A stretch of DNA of 64,000 nucleotides from Lunularia cruciata (taxonomy: Eukaryota > Streptophyta > Marchantiopsida > Lunulariales > Lunulariaceae): assembly GCA_948567375.1 (NCBI GenBank), contig OX419757.1, positions 28,892,001 to 28,956,000 of the forward strand. Reading direction: 5' to 3'. This document shows positions 45,221 to 58,512 of the stretch, piece by piece; positions within the stretch are counted from its first letter, which is position 1, and each line of letters begins with the position of its first letter. The position numbers and the translations under genes were made by a program. The notes beneath the pieces were generated by a model. The model searched no databases and was not told the DNA's origin. It worked only from the letters and a program-made list of their open reading frames with translations.

Positions 45221-48200
45221 CTAGCCTACCGAAGCAAAATTATCGGCATTGGCAGTAAAGGCTTCCAAGAAAGCAAGTCGCCAAAACTTTCCACTCGAAG
45301 ACCTGTGTGTCTGGAGAACTCGGCATACACTAGCATAGATCTTTTCCAGCTGTGCAACACCATATCCTTCTGTGATGTCCGTCAGCTTTCTCTTGACAGT
45401 CTCAACCTGTTTATGAAACGTATCATCCTTCACTATTTCGCCTTCGATTACATTCTCAGAAGTTTCGATCGGTTTTGATGACTCCACAGTCGGCGATTTG
45501 GAGGGCTCGGATGCTTTATCCTCTGCTGAGTTGTAGTCAGCGAGTGGAGACCCTTTCTGAGGACTATCTTTCTTTTTCGGGCCACCAGAAGAATCATCCT
45601 TACCCTGATCATCAATAACACCTGCATCTCCAGCCGCTCCTTCGTCACATTCCTTAGCCAACTGCTCCAAGCTCGCTGTACCTTCTGAAGGTAAGGCACT
45701 CCCAGTCACAGCTTCACCTGCATTGACCATTCAAGAAAATGTTTGAAACTCAAAGCTACTTTCAGTAAGACACTGATCAACACGTTTGGCCATCGACGTG
45801 TAGTGCTGATGCTGAAACCCCCAAACGTAAGGTGACTTCTATCACACAGATGAAGAACTTCTGGAAATAAATTGCCTGCGAGAGAACGGAGAGAAGAAAC
45901 ACGAATAAGCTTCTCAAACTAACCTGCCGTAGCGCCGTCAGAGTTTCTCTTAGACTTCCGACTTTCAGAAGACTTCGGGACTTCAACAGCAGCAGCAGGT
46001 TGAAAGCCCCTCAATCGAGCACTTGCTCGAGTTACTAATGCCGGTGGCGCCACAACTGGACTCGGAAGGGCTTCAACAGCATAATGAGGAGGACGAACAG
46101 GGCCGCCTCTCTCGGCGATTGACTCGCAGAAGACCACTAGTCCAGGATCCAACTGAGCCAGCATCCCATGAACCTGAAAACCAGGATAGTCCGCTCCTTT
46201 AACTCACCCATAGTTGAGTTATGACAGTTAATCCAACACCAAGATAATCAATCATTTCGTGTTAAATTGGTGGGCAGAGTTACTTACGGCATCGCGGAGA
46301 GCACAAGCTTTACTGACAATTCGAGCCCCTTGGTAGTCATCTCCGTTGTACACCTAAAACATCAACAAGAGGAGGCTAAACTCAAGGTCCAATTATAAGA
46401 CTGATAGCCCGACTAGATGGTTCACGTAAGCATTGTACGGCTAGATTTGCGGCAGACTGCCAGTGCTAAAAGCATCTATATTTTACGTTAATGAAGTGTT
46501 TGACCATTGGGGGCAGAAGCTGTTCGAAATACCGCGTTGATTAAGTATTTGAGAAGGGGAACAGAAGCCGTTCGAAGAACGGGGAATCCAGAACCATTAA
46601 GTATGGAACCAAGAACGTGCATATGAAATGCAAGCATGAACGTATGCAAGTGGAAATGAATTGCATCTACGGAAATGGAATATAACTGCATGAAACATTA
46701 CAAAGATAAGCAGAAGTAAGGACATGCTGGATACATTTCATGAGTAGCACCTACAGAAAACTAGTATACATCATGTCATAACAACCAAGACACAACAGAT
46801 TAAGGGTCTGAAATTGAAAGCCGGAGAGGACCATCAAACAGAGAAACATCGAGCAAGGAGCAAAAGATAGAGCTTGAGTTGAGGATGGGTGGAGCGGAGC
46901 GAAGTGGGAGAGGAGTGGATGGTGTTTGGCTGGGTAGGAGCGAAGCGTGGGAGAGCTGGATTTAGGACATGAGAGCAGAAGCCGTTGTAGGAACGGGGGA
47001 ATCCAGAACTCATTAAATGCATATGAAGTGCATATGAAAGGTAAGCAAGATATGCTCAAACCGAGAAGAGTGATAAATCCGTAAAGTAGATGAAATGAAC
47101 TTAAACAAAACAAATTTAACCTGAAGCAAAGGCATAATAGCAACATATCGAGAACAACATATATAAAGAACAAGTAGCAACACGTACTCGGTAACAGCTA
47201 TGGAACATAGTGTATATCGCAGCATGCTCTATGAACGCATGAGTCGTAAAACACTAAACACTGAAGGAAGCAGACAGCGGTCATAGTAAACCTTCACGAA
47301 AGCACTAACGACTTCATCAGTGCCTAACGGGCATTGCCGGAGTAGCAGGGCCAAAGCCAATGCCAGTACCCCTCGTACCAACTTTCTGTTCAAAAGCTCA
47401 TCAATGCCGAGGCAATCTGGTAATGAGTATTCATCGAACTCCAGTAAGCTGTAAAATATGCCTTTGTACATATGCGTCGAGAATCGAGGAAGTGTACCAT
47501 CTGCAGTCAGACATGTACGCAATCAAACGCTAGATGCATACCTTTGCGTTAGCCGGAATCAGCTCCACATCATCCAAAAATGCACTTCGGGTAATATACA
47601 TGCCACTGTCTACGCCCTGGAGCAACGTGGTTACGTCCATCGGTTTCTTGACCACTGTATGATAGTCTGGAGCATCATCCTCCATGACTGGATAGTGAAA
47701 TATGCTGAAACGCTTTTCATAAAGAAGCCTACACGACACAAAAGAAACAGCTGAGCATTTTAAAGTATTTCTTATGTGCCGTAATAACAATTGTAAGTTG
47801 AATTCTTGACTGTGAAGTGACGCATATCGTGGAGGAAGTAACAGCACGAACATCTTCAAGAAATTTAGGCGCACATCCAGCATGATTCGAATAAACGTTC
47901 AAAGAAGTTTAATGTTGATGATGTACGGTATGGTAATGAGGATTTATTTGTTGAGTTATTTATGATGTTCCTGGTGAATCCTCAATTGTGTGCTGGTATT
48001 GTCAAACAGTTCCAGATTCCACTGAAAACGCTTTCCAGACCATGAGTCCAGCAGTGGATGATGAAAAGTCGTCTGGCTAGAAGGGATCAACTGGCTTTAG
48101 GTTGACTAAATTCTTCCCCTTCAGCTTGCTCCTGAAAATAAGGAAGATAGTACAGAGGCGTATTACCTGTTGCATACATCTCGGAGGCACATCCTCAATT

Positions 48201-51200
48201 TTCTCAAAGCATGATCTTCCAGGTCTGCTTGTTCTTTAAGCTCTGCCTCACTTGGGCCCCTCTCAACTTTTGGTGCCTTCGGAAGGTCAGGTAGAATTTC
48301 TTTTTGCTTCTCCAATTTAGACGTTTTATCGTCGGGAACTGCGAGGACCGCATCGATCATTTTGACGAAAAATGCGGCACGTTCCTCGGTGTCCGGGCTA
48401 ACCACTTCATGCCTGCAATGAAGGTGATCGGTAAAACAACTGGATGACAACGGCTTCCACCCTCTTGAATAGGTAAACAACTTGAAAGCTGAAGAAGCTA
48501 ATTTACAGGTCTGCCATAAAAAAATGACACTGGGTTATAAACGGTCATTCCACTCACAGATTGGTTCCAAAAATACTGACTGCGTCTGGATCTATCTCAT
48601 CCAGCGTCCCTGCACACGTCCCCAGAAGCAAAACAGGCAGATCTGACGGGAGATCGGCTAGAAGCATTAGCAGAACTGCGCGGAGTTGATCATGTGCCTG
48701 CGAATCAATCAAAACTTCAGAGGATATATTGACCCACATGCCCTGAATTTGCTTCCGAAAGCCAACACGATGGCAGCATTTGATATAAAATGCAGGCATG
48801 TATCAAGAGCAAAGTTTAGTAGGTGCTAAGATTCTTCAGGAGGAGCTTTCGGGAAGTGTAGGCTAACTGGAATTGCTTCAGAGCACCAAAACAAAAAGAA
48901 TAGGTGATGTTCGACTTTCTGTTTGAACATTAATTTACAAAATAAATATGCTTCCCAAATCAAGACTTGCCTTAGGATAAGGAACGTGATCGAATAACAA
49001 ATCAGGATATTCCAGATTTGTTTTCAATTTCATGTTATGCAAAAAAAATTGCATGTCTATGCTATACGCTGCAAAGCACACATCTTCTGTAAACATACGC
49101 ATTGTATCTAAGGTCGGGGTAATTTGAAGACTTTAGCCATCGTGGAGGTTTTTCCTTCAGCACCATTCGTCAAACTCAGACAAAATAAGAGAAGACAAAC
49201 CAAAGTGAGTCGAAAACACCAGCAATTCGGAAGGTGTTAAAATCTGCAAAGTTCGTGATAGTAATTCCGAGGGAAGGTCGTCTAAGATTGTGGCTACACG
49301 TTTCCCAGTTATCGATCTCTACCATTTTTTAGTCTAAACCGATCCTGCTACAATGAAGGCCATTCATAAGGCTACTGCAAGCAAGACAATGTAAGTTACC
49401 ACGCGAAAATGCTTACCGTTTCCCACCAAAGCTGCAGTTGTGGCAAGAAAAGTACTGATGGAGTGGTTCTTCGGGCCTCTCCAAAAATGTGAACGAGAGC
49501 TTCCTCAGGGGTCTTGGCGCTTGGATCAGACAACAGTGATGGAAGGCCAAGCGAGTGCACCGGGAATCTTTCCAGCTTGTGTAAAACAGCAGGTGCAAGA
49601 TGCTCCTGCGCAGAAGCACGTATAAAACCGACAGTCTAATAAGCATGATTATTACAATGGCGCTAACAAATGACATCCTCCAGCATTTCAGGAGCCTCGG
49701 TCTATCCTTGCCCTTTAGACAGGACCTTCAAAGAAATTGACTCGTATGTATCTACAGCATGTCTTTCCTATGACTTGAGTGACGTGCATGTGCACAAGCA
49801 AGTACAGAAACTACTGACGTGAGATACACAAATTGCATACATAAAGATTGTCTAGAACTAAGCGTATAACCACTCAATCAGGTGTAGGGTGATTGAGGAC
49901 CATGCAAGCCACATACCGGGGCAGATTGTCTAGAACTAAGCGTATAACCACTCAATCAGGAACACGCAAGCCACATACCAGGCCAGATCCATCATTCCCC
50001 CACAATAAAAGCCTCGGCTTGTAAACATAAGGGATAGAAGATCCAAATTGGAAACCAAATAGCCTTGCAAGCTGTTCAGGACTCTCATTGTCCTCATCGT
50101 CTTCGTCCAACTCAGGCTTGTCAACATGCAGAACAGGGAAGACTTCCCTGAGGCGCTTAAACACGCGATCCAACTGCCCCACCAATAAAGGGGTGACCAC
50201 GGTAGAAAGAGGTCTGCCGTGAACAACAGCTCCCCTATGCGCAGCTGGAGTAATGGCCGACATGGCTTCCCAGAAGTCTCGCCTCCCAACTTCCACTGAA
50301 TCCACATCTATGACAAACTGCTCATCACTCTTGTACACTTGAGGGTACTTCTTCCTGAAAGCTCTAATAGCGGCCTCTGTACATAAAGCTCTTAAATCTG
50401 CACCACAATACCCAACACAAGATGCCGCAAGTTCCTTACGCAAAGTTTCTTCTGGAGGTTTCTGCCACTTCTTGGTATGTATGTCAAGTATCTCAGCTCT
50501 AGCTTCTGAGTTGGGCAGAGGAAACATGAACTCTCTATCAAAACGACCGGGTCGCCTGAGAGCTCCGTCTATTGCGTCAACCCTATTTGTTGCTCCAATA
50601 ACAACGACTTGTCCACGAGAATCCAAGCCATCCATCAACGCAAGGAGTGTAGATACAATGGAATTATGTATCTGCTCTTGTTTGCTGGACCGTACCGGTG
50701 CCAAGCCATCGATCTCATCGAAGAATATAATTGAGGGCTGACAGCGTTGAGCTTCTTCAAAGAGTAACTTCAGTTGTCGCTCTGCTTCCCCTACCCACTT
50801 GCTAAGCACATCTGCACCCTTCCGCATGTAAAAGTTTACCTTCTGCCCGGCTCTGGTGGCTGCACTTGCCAATGCCCTTGCTACTAACGTCTTACCGGTT
50901 CCGGGTGGACCACAAAGCAAAACACCCCTGGGTGGAGTAATGTGATAGTTCGCGAAGAAATTGGGGTAAAGCAAAGGGAAGAAGACCATTTCCTTCAATG
51001 AATCGATGTACTTTGACAAACCACCGATTTGGTCAAAACCGACAGAGTTGTCCACCTGAACGGGTTGAATATCTGCTCCCCCTTTGGAACTTGGTCCAGC
51101 GGTTTGAGCGCCTCCACTCGCTATTACCGAATGGCTCCAGGGCTCAGCTTGATGACCCCAGGCACTTGTCATAGGATTGCCAGCCCACCCGGTGGAGGCA

Positions 51201-53375
51201 TGTGTGTCTAGACCTGCTGTAGGATGCCAAGGAACACTAACCCCAGCGCGACCTCCCCTGGCCCATGGGGCAACGGCACCCTGATCAACTCCCATCTCAT
51301 CAACAAGCAAAGAATCGTCAGAGTCATCATTTCTCATCGATCGATGCCTCTTGTAAGCGCGAGCAGCAGAGCGGCGCCCTTCCCGGCCTCTCTTGCCGTT
51401 TCCATTGGTGTTGCCATTACCGTTCCCTCCTTGGAAAAGCTTTCTAGGGGACCGTGGTCGTGCAGTGGCTCTCTCTTCCCTGCGAGGAGAAAACCGCTGT
51501 ACTTCGGTGCGATTGCGCAAGGCATAACGCCGTCTACCCTCTCGTTCTGCGGACTCCTCGTCCTCCTCTTCTTCTTCTCCATCATCTCCCTCTTCACCTT
51601 CTTCACCCGCTCCTCCCTCTTCGCCATCATCGCCCTCCTCCGCTTCATTTCCAGTCGACGAGTTTGGTTCGTCTTCTTCAAACTCCTGAGAATCGTCGTG
51701 CCTGGTTGGTCTAAGCTTCTGCCGAGGCCTCAGTCCTTCCCGCCGGGGAGCAGGTCCAGAATCTCCGTTCTTTTTCTCAGATCCTGTTGGACTTCCATCC
51801 TCTTCGCGCGCGGCAGGCACTTCAGCCTTCGAGTTCTTCGATGATCGAAAGGCATGCAACTGGAATATATGTCCCACCGGTAAAACATTCAAAACTTGCA
51901 AACAACTTTGCAACGTGTCCAGGGGGCATAGCTGTAAACAGACCTAACAGACTTGTGGAAAACTTTCTATACTGCGACTTCAAGACGGGAGTCCAAGACA
52001 AGCCAACGCAGTGGTAATAACAGAATGCACCATCTGCCTCAGTAAACCACTAAATGAAAACATCCTTGTAGTAGGAAGGCAAGAAAAGAATCCGAGACCA
52101 CAGACAGCGCCATATTAAATCCCGCATCTAACTCTCCAAACGTGAGTATCATTCCCAGAAACGTACCCTTAGATCTTCCTCCTCCACATCAGTATTGTCT
52201 GAATCATATCCAAGCCCGACAGATATCCGCCTTTTCCTCGTCGATCGACGTAAGGTACTTGTTGCAACAGGCTGTGACAGAAAAGGCGCAATGATCAGCC
52301 TTATGACTTGTTGGGTATTCCAGCTAGACAAGCATCAAGCAGCCTAAGTTGCACAAAAGCTCGTCTTGAACGAAAAGTACTAGCCGAGTTCCTATATCAT
52401 AACTTCAAATTTTAGTCTCCTAAGCAATTGTATGTGTTTATCCACCGTAGGTCCGATTCGTACTTGCTTCATTGAGACCGCGCTTCAAAAAATAAACAGG
52501 TGAGAAGACGTCTAGGAATTAGACAGAAGTATAGCCGCCAAGAAGCCTCCCCACCTGACTCGGTGAGTTCTCCTCTTGCACGGACTTCTGCGCAGTCTGG
52601 CCAGAGAAGAAACGCATCAGTAAAATGGATTTAGCCGGCAATTGAACAATCTTCACCAGAAGAAAGACCGGATTTAAACGCGAGCCCGTCTTCGAGCGGA
52701 AGATCTCTAGATGACCAGCGATCGAGAAATTCGAGAGATAGGGATTTTCTCGCGCCAATATCAGTATACTTCCGGCAGAAGGACACCAATGGCCATTATC
52801 TCACCCCCAAAACAAACAGAACGCAGAGCCAAGGGGCTAAGGTCCCACCATTCTTGACAGAAAGACAATCCCCATACGAGACCATGAACTGCAGCGCGAT
52901 CATTGTTACGCGCGAATGCGTACATACCCCAAGGTCACGTCAAGCCCGAGCAGTCGCTCGTCACAGGCATGGCATCAACCTCACATTCTAGTGAAGATCT
53001 AGCACACTTTCAAAAAGTAGAATTTGGCAGCCTTCAATCGAGACAGCTGCTCACTCCTCGACGTACCGTGCAAGGATAATCTGGACTTCCAGTAGCAGAA
53101 GGGATAATTTTGGTCTTCAGATGCGGACGCTGCATTTTAGCAGCAATCCACGATGCGGCCACCTTGCGCAGCCCGTCCTTCTTCGAGTTCTTCGGTTGCA
53201 AATAGCGCGAGAAGCGTGGCAAAGGCGAGTGGTGTGTTATTATTCTTCGTCGAAGCGTTGTCCGTGATACACTACCTCTCATGGCTTCCCCTCCGCCACC
53301 CCGTCCTCCTCCTCCTCGTCCTCCTCCTCCTTCTTCTGCACCTTCTCCCCACTTAACATCGCCAGGAAGGGTCAC
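45221..53375 (-). CDS. BRAT1: AAA-ATPase with bromodomain (ATAD2/Yta7/BRAT1 family)
   Basis: Ten exons: 53375-53067, 52271-52167, 51859-49979, 49605-49417, 48697-48558, 48412-48167, 47728-47542, 46353-46288, 46173-45924, 45717-45221; all phases agree and sum to 1289 aa. Family members are nuclear chromatin ATPases that bind acetylated histones; the Arabidopsis homologue At1g05910 (BRAT1) counteracts silencing at methylated loci. LRRSTRKRRIS and an acidic Glu/Asp tract precede the first AAA domain, with GPPGTGKT (about 455) and FFDEIDG (about 520). A second AAA-like domain has lost its P-loop lysine (GNDGSGL, about 760). The bromodomain spans exons 6-8 (about 940-1045: FSIFHYPV, DAPDYHTVVKKPMD, NAKVYNGDD). 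A C-terminal helix ends FLEAFTANADNFASVG. The start could instead be Met-32 (53282), because the first 31 residues are Gly/Arg-rich. Confidence 0.92.
46540..47450. repeat. Dispersed repeat inside intron 7 of the AAA gene
   Basis: Blocks at 46975-47130 and 47270-47430 match 17748-17880 and 23565-23740 in the same order. Within the intron, AGAAGCCGTT..GAACGGGG.AATCCAGAAC also recurs at about 46567 and 46981. Minus-strand ORFs here (up to 140 codons) end without relation to the exons. Class unknown; it is not needed for the protein. Confidence 0.55.
49847..49999 (-). repeat. 77-bp tandem duplication covering a splice donor
   Basis: ATTGTCTAGAACTAAGCGTAT begins at 49847 and again at 49924 (period 77). 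Each copy ends in the donor context GTATGTGGCTTGC (minus strand). The exon-3 donor is the one at 49973-49978; the duplicate lies 77 bp into the intron as an alternative 5' splice site. Using it would add VCGLRVPD and a stop. Confidence 0.8.
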
Positions 53376-54000
53376 TCCTCACTCTCCACTCTCAACCCTA
53401 CCCTACCCCAGGGGCAGCTTTCCTTCACCGGAGTTTCCTTCACCCGGCAGATTCCTCAACATTAATAACGCTTTTCTTCGTTAAAATCCGCAACTTTATC
53501 TAAGTCCCGCCCGTCCCTTTACTCCGTTAACGCTCCTGTTACGCCTTCGACAATTTTCGCATTTTCCCAACAGAATTTTGTCACCACATAATTCTTCTGA
53601 ATTCAGGTTCCCTTCTCCCTTTCTCACTCACCCGCGTCCGCAAATGTCCAGTCCCCTCCCCTCCTTTACACGAGAAATTTGGCAGGCAACCTCAATGGAT
53701 GTTGACGGTATTTTTTCGTATCCATTCACTTCGCTGTGCAAGAAAAAGTTTGATCGAAAGTCATATAAAACTTGAATGTGTGATAAGAGCGGGAATGTCC
53801 ATTAGGTTGGTAGTATGTCAGCAATTCCCTAATGACGAGGATACTGCTGAACTTAGTCCTGAAAATAATCACGTGCTTTCATTCACTCCATTCTCTTCCG
53901 ATATATATGCAAAGTGGAACTGAAACGACTTTCTATCAACTTTGCATGCAACGACCTCTATTAACCTAAAGTCCATACGTATGCACGTGATTTTCTTCAA
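53376..54000 (-). promoter_or_regulatory. Putative promoter region of the AAA-bromodomain gene
   Basis: Pyrimidine-rich and GC-richer than the DNA beyond it, lying directly upstream of the first coding exon. No specific promoter element can be singled out. Confidence 0.3.
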
Positions 54001-54718
54001 GTTGACGCGTAGTTCGGAAACAACAGTTGTCGATCCCAGAGTTTGAAATAGTTCTTCTCTCTCTTAGATTCAAACTTGCGGTTCCGAGTGAATATGTGCG
54101 TTCCGAAAGGACAGTGTTCGATCATTACACTAAATTCCAGAGTTTGAAATGCCTTTTCTCGTTCTTGATTTTGAAGCCCACTCGACTCTTCTTAAATTTT
54201 TTAGTTATTTGACTGAGTTTTGCGTCCACCCTCAAAGGCAAATGGCGTTTGACGCATCCGTTTTTCAAAATCTATGGCAAATGGCGCTCAGGTATTTCCT
54301 CAGTAAATATGTTATTTTATTATGTACCAAATTTATTTTTGGTATTGCACAAATATCACATGGCGGTAAGAGACATCCCTTTAATTTTCTCGATAAAAAG
54401 ACTCATACTAATTGTATAATGAAATATTACAAAAGGATGTTTAATATTAAAACAAAATCTAGTTATATTTGTGGATTCCGATTTCTATTTCCTTCTTTTT
54501 CTTCTCTTTTGAAGCTTTTTATAGTCGTAAAAATAATCTGTGTACAATCCAATATAACGCTAGAAAGATCTTACATATCCTAAGTTTAATGTGTTCGTTC
54601 TGTTTTCTTATTAATATTAGTTCCAAAAAAAAATCATGGTTTGTGGACTTCATCTAGCAGGGACATTTCAAAATAATTTTAGATAAATATACACATATTA
54701 TGACTCTTGATTTAATTA

Positions 54719-54745
54719 TATAATAATAATAATAATAATAATAAA
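54719..54745. repeat. (TAA)n microsatellite
   Basis: About nine uninterrupted TAA/ATA units. Confidence 0.95.
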
Positions 54746-54857
54746 CTTAATTTTTATATATTTTAAGATTATATTTTTAGTTATGACTGTCAAATATATA
54801 TAGACCATAATTATTTTGAAGTAAATCAAGACTGAATAAATATTTATGATGACGTAG

Positions 54858-54861
<4 letters not shown>

Positions 54862-54903
<42 letters not shown>
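54862..54903. repeat. (TA)n microsatellite
   Basis: About twenty uninterrupted TA units. Probably highly length-variable. Confidence 0.95.
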
Positions 54904-54908
<5 letters not shown>

Positions 54909-55020
54909 AAATTTTTTATTAAAAAAATTTATATTTATAAATTTTATATTTAAATTATATACTCCATATAAAAAAGAGTTTATTTCATTTTATGATTATG
55001 CATAAAAATCATAAGAATGT

Positions 55021-55510
55021 AACGTTTGGAATTGATATTGATTAAAGAAATATATCTATATTGTGAGTATAACTATCCTTTACGTATAACATATTGTAGG
55101 ATATTTTTTTAATAAATATATCCATAATTTTATATACTCAATAATCATATAGTTAAATAATATCAGATGAGTTTGATATATCTCTAGAGATAGTGGATAA
55201 GAAAAGTAAAACTATATTCTAAATTATTTATTATATTTTATATTTATATTTATTATCCATGTAAAGAGTAAGATGAATTTTAGGACCATAAAAAATATAA
55301 AATAGAACATTTGGAAATTAATACACTGGATTTTTGCCAAAAGAAATATATCAATATTATGAGTATAACTATCTAGTACTTATAACATATTGTAGGATAT
55401 TCTTTTTTATTTTAATATCTACTATATTCAAAATGTGGTTTACTTAATAATCATATAGTTAAATAATATCAAATGTTTTAGATATAACTCCGGAGAGATA
55501 GTGAGTGAAA
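55021..55510. repeat. Diverged direct repeat in AT-rich DNA
   Basis: About 190 bp at 55021-55205 (GAGTATAACTATC, TATAACATATTGTAGGATATT, TAATCATATAGTTAAATAATA) recurs in the same order at 55308-55505. Non-coding. Confidence 0.7.
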
Positions 55511-56973
55511 ATATATTTTACATTTATAAGATATTTAAATTAAAATAGAGATTTGGACAATCCATTGTTTCTCAAGAGGTCCAATTTAAATCTTTTAGGT
55601 ATTCAAAAATTTAGAAAGTAAATCTTTCTCTTAGAAGAAAAAGAAAATCATAAAAAGATAGAAACTCTAGCCTACGGTCGTTTGAAACTCAATTTATTTT
55701 AGCCCTTTTGACGTCACTCTCTTATTATAATTGATAAGAGAGATTAATAGAAAAAACTACGTACTAGTCAAAACTCCAATAAAATTCTACAATCTCAATA
55801 CAAAGCTTAAATTAGATAAGTCTTTCCTCTAGTTAACGTCAAGAGCTATAACACAAGGTAGAAATAAAAAATGTATTACCATACAGTATGTGATCTATAC
55901 ATTTGATTATTGACTGGTGATAGTTGGGAAAGTTGCTAAGTTCTTATAGTAGTCTTTCACAATTTGCTCAATAGGTTGCTGACTTCAAAATTTGGTGTTT
56001 CAAAAAGTATCTCATGAGGCTCTATACTACTGAAATTATTTTATCCCTTGCAAGGCTGATCCAACTAAATTCAGATAATAATGCAATGTATAATTTCCTT
56101 AAAAATATTTATTAAAATTCACTAATATGAACTATTCAACCGCTCACAAATATGTCTCAATTGGGGTCATGTTCTTTTAACGTCTCTTAATTTGCTTATC
56201 GATACTACTTCCGATCTATAAATGAGATGAAATTTATTGAAAATTTAATCCGCCTCATTCAATAATGCCATGAGAGAATGAAAGATTATTATGTGTTGTG
56301 AAGATAAGAGTTGCTTCTTTGAAATCCATGCATATGTTCTATAAAAGACAGTCTTCTTTTCCCATACCTCTTCAAATGAGTTTAATTCATAGAAATATCT
56401 CTACAAAATTGTTGTTTTTATTTCATTATATAAAATTTCTTGTCCTTTTTCTATCGAATAAATTCTTCTCTTCCCATAACTCTCCAAACTAATTACCCTA
56501 TAAAATTTATCTTTACAGAAGTTGTTTATTTATATTTTTTGTTTTCATTTAAGAGTGCATGGTGTTGTTGATACTATAACTTCCATATGCTCTTACAAGG
56601 TCTTGTGGTTCAGAATGATTATTAATAGGATGCAAATATACTTTGATTCTTCCAAAGCACAACTCATAACTCATCAATATTATCCATGTCATACGCATAT
56701 AGTTCGTTACACAATATACATCGCTCTCAACGTCACGCACTGTAGAAATACAACTTACACATAAGTCATACATGAACTCTAAAGTACCACAATAATCAAT
56801 TGGTTTACACAACTCGGATCACACTCATTCAGTTAAATATGTGATCTGTCACTCAATAATTTGCTATTGAGTGACATTCATTGATTACAATCAAGCCACA
56901 CCCACTTTATCTAAGAGAATCCAGGTGACGCTCATCGGCCTTTGTCCACCATAGCCGAGAACTCGAAGGCTCA
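55511..56973. other. AT-rich intergenic DNA
   Basis: No gene or RNA recognised. ORFs are short and lack features. Confidence 0.5.
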
Positions 56974-57681
56974 TGTAATACTCCGAGGACAAGAGAAGAG
57001 AGAAAACACAGATTGCACACTCAAACATTCGATGCCCCAAGGGAGCACCTTCTCTTTATTATATAGACAAAGAGGATCTCCTACAAGGAAGCTCCACCAT
57101 AGGATTAGGGACACAGATAGGTGACATGTCAGCAAGCTCCACCCTTGGATTACTTACTTGGATCGGTGACCTGTCTGGTCTAGGTCCTATCTGGTTGGTC
57201 AAACGAGCTTTGACCGGAGTGAATCTTTTAGGGAATCTTCCTGTAGGAATCTCAGAATCACATGAGTAAGGTACCGTTGGAAAGCTCTCGACGAGACAAC
57301 CAAAGGGGGGGAATCTGCACATTTTTGAGGCCTAAGTCATCCGTTTTGGCCTCTGAAATTGCCTTCAAAGATTTCAGGCATATTTCGGTTCCTACTCTAT
57401 TAGTAGAAGTCCCCTTTTGGTGATACCTCTTTCTGATCTGTTTAGTCCATCATGTGTAACATCCTTCCAGATGTTACCAAACCAATTCTCACCTTTAAAT
57501 CATATGTCTAGCTATTGGTTCTAAGGTTCTCAAGTCTATTTCATTTTCTGCCCTATTAGTAGAAGTACTCTTTTGGTGATACTTCTATCTGATTTATTTT
57601 GACCATCATGTATAACATCATTCTAGATGTTACCAAACCAAATTTCACATCTAGATCATATGGCTAACCCTTGGTATTACA
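56974..57681 (-). repeat. 3' LTR of an older Ty3/gypsy element (element 3)
   Basis: On the minus strand it runs from TGTAATACC (57681) to GTATTACA (56974), so the 8-base ends are inverted repeats as expected for an LTR; 708 bp. A TATA-like TCTATATAATAAAG sits near 57050-57065. A purine-rich AAAAGGAGGGAGGTC precedes the start. The first half is also present at 22649-23002. Confidence 0.85.
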
Positions 57682-58409
57682 GACCTCCCTCCTTTTAAGA
57701 CGTAACGTCCTCGTTGTGCAATTGTTGCTCAAATGCTTGCACCAACACCGGTGCATGTGCCAAATTGGCAGCGGGTTCCTAGGTTGCTTCATAGAGGGGG
57801 TAACCTTTCCATTGTACTAGATATTCCACCCGCGGATGGCGAGTACCACGCATGCGCTTTTGGAGAATCCGCTCCACTTCATATTCCTCTATGCCATCAA
57901 TGATTGTCGGACAAGGTCGAATGTCCTATGGAAGTACCTTGGCCTGATCGGGGAGCATATCTGCGTAATAGGGAGACATGGAACACTGGATGGATCTTCA
58001 TGTGTGGTGGTAGCTCAAGGTGATAGGCCACAGCGCCGATGCGACGAAGAATCAAGAAAGTCCCAATAAAACGAGGTCTGAGCTTACAAGATCCAACTAA
58101 TGTGAGGTTGGTTGTCGATAGCCACACTTGATCCCCAACATTGAACTCCATGTGCCTACGGTGTGCATCAGCATACTGCTTTTGTCGATTTTGCACAATC
58201 TGTAACCTGTGCTTGGCGCTCTCCACACCTTGTTGGATTCTAGAAACAAATGTGTTGACTGCATCAACCTTGGTAGTCACTAGACGGACCTTCATCAAGC
58301 TAGAAGGTGTGAAGGGATGCTCACCATACATGAGGAAGAATGGAGTGACCTGGGTGGAGGCATTCACTGAATTGTTGTAAGCGAATTCCACCAACGGTAG
58401 TAGGGTGTC
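57682..58409 (-). pseudogene. Integrase C-terminus and chromodomain of element 3
   Basis: Begins at the junction with the younger element (58409) in the middle of integrase: EFAYNNSVNASTQVTPFF, then the GVESAKHRLQIVQNRQKQ and FNVGDQVWLST blocks of the chromovirus C-terminal domain and [16 protein letters not shown] frameshift near 57925 leads to a stop. The chromodomain (EEYEVERILQKR...VEYLVQWKGYP) continues in another frame and has an internal stop. Everything upstream in this element lies beyond the inserted element, outside the window. Confidence 0.85.
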
Positions 58410-58512
58410 TGTAAAAGACCCAAACCGAGGAGAGAAATAGGAGAATGGAAACTCACATTGGGACACTTGAATGAGGAAAACTCCGAATGCCTAGCATGAG
58501 CTTCGGCCTTGG

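Noticed and set aside
46751-47173. 140-codon minus-strand ORF in intron 7
   Set aside because: Lies in the repeat within the intron, has Cys/Leu/Ser-rich chance composition and is not needed for any splice model.
51224-51844. 206-codon plus-strand ORF
   Set aside because: Antisense shadow of the acidic and basic tracts in exon 3 of the AAA-bromodomain gene; composition mirrors those codons.
53281-53484. Plus-strand proline-rich ORF (PPPPRPPPPRPPPP)
   Set aside because: It is the complement of the Gly/Arg-rich codons in exon 1 of the AAA-bromodomain gene.
54862-54903. Long TA run as a replication origin or scaffold site
   Set aside because: A plain microsatellite; nothing around it supports a specific function.
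57897-58466. 189-codon ORF starting MSQCEFPFSYFSPRF
   Set aside because: Its first 19 residues come from the LTR of the inserted element; only the part from 58409 down is genuine integrase text of the older element.
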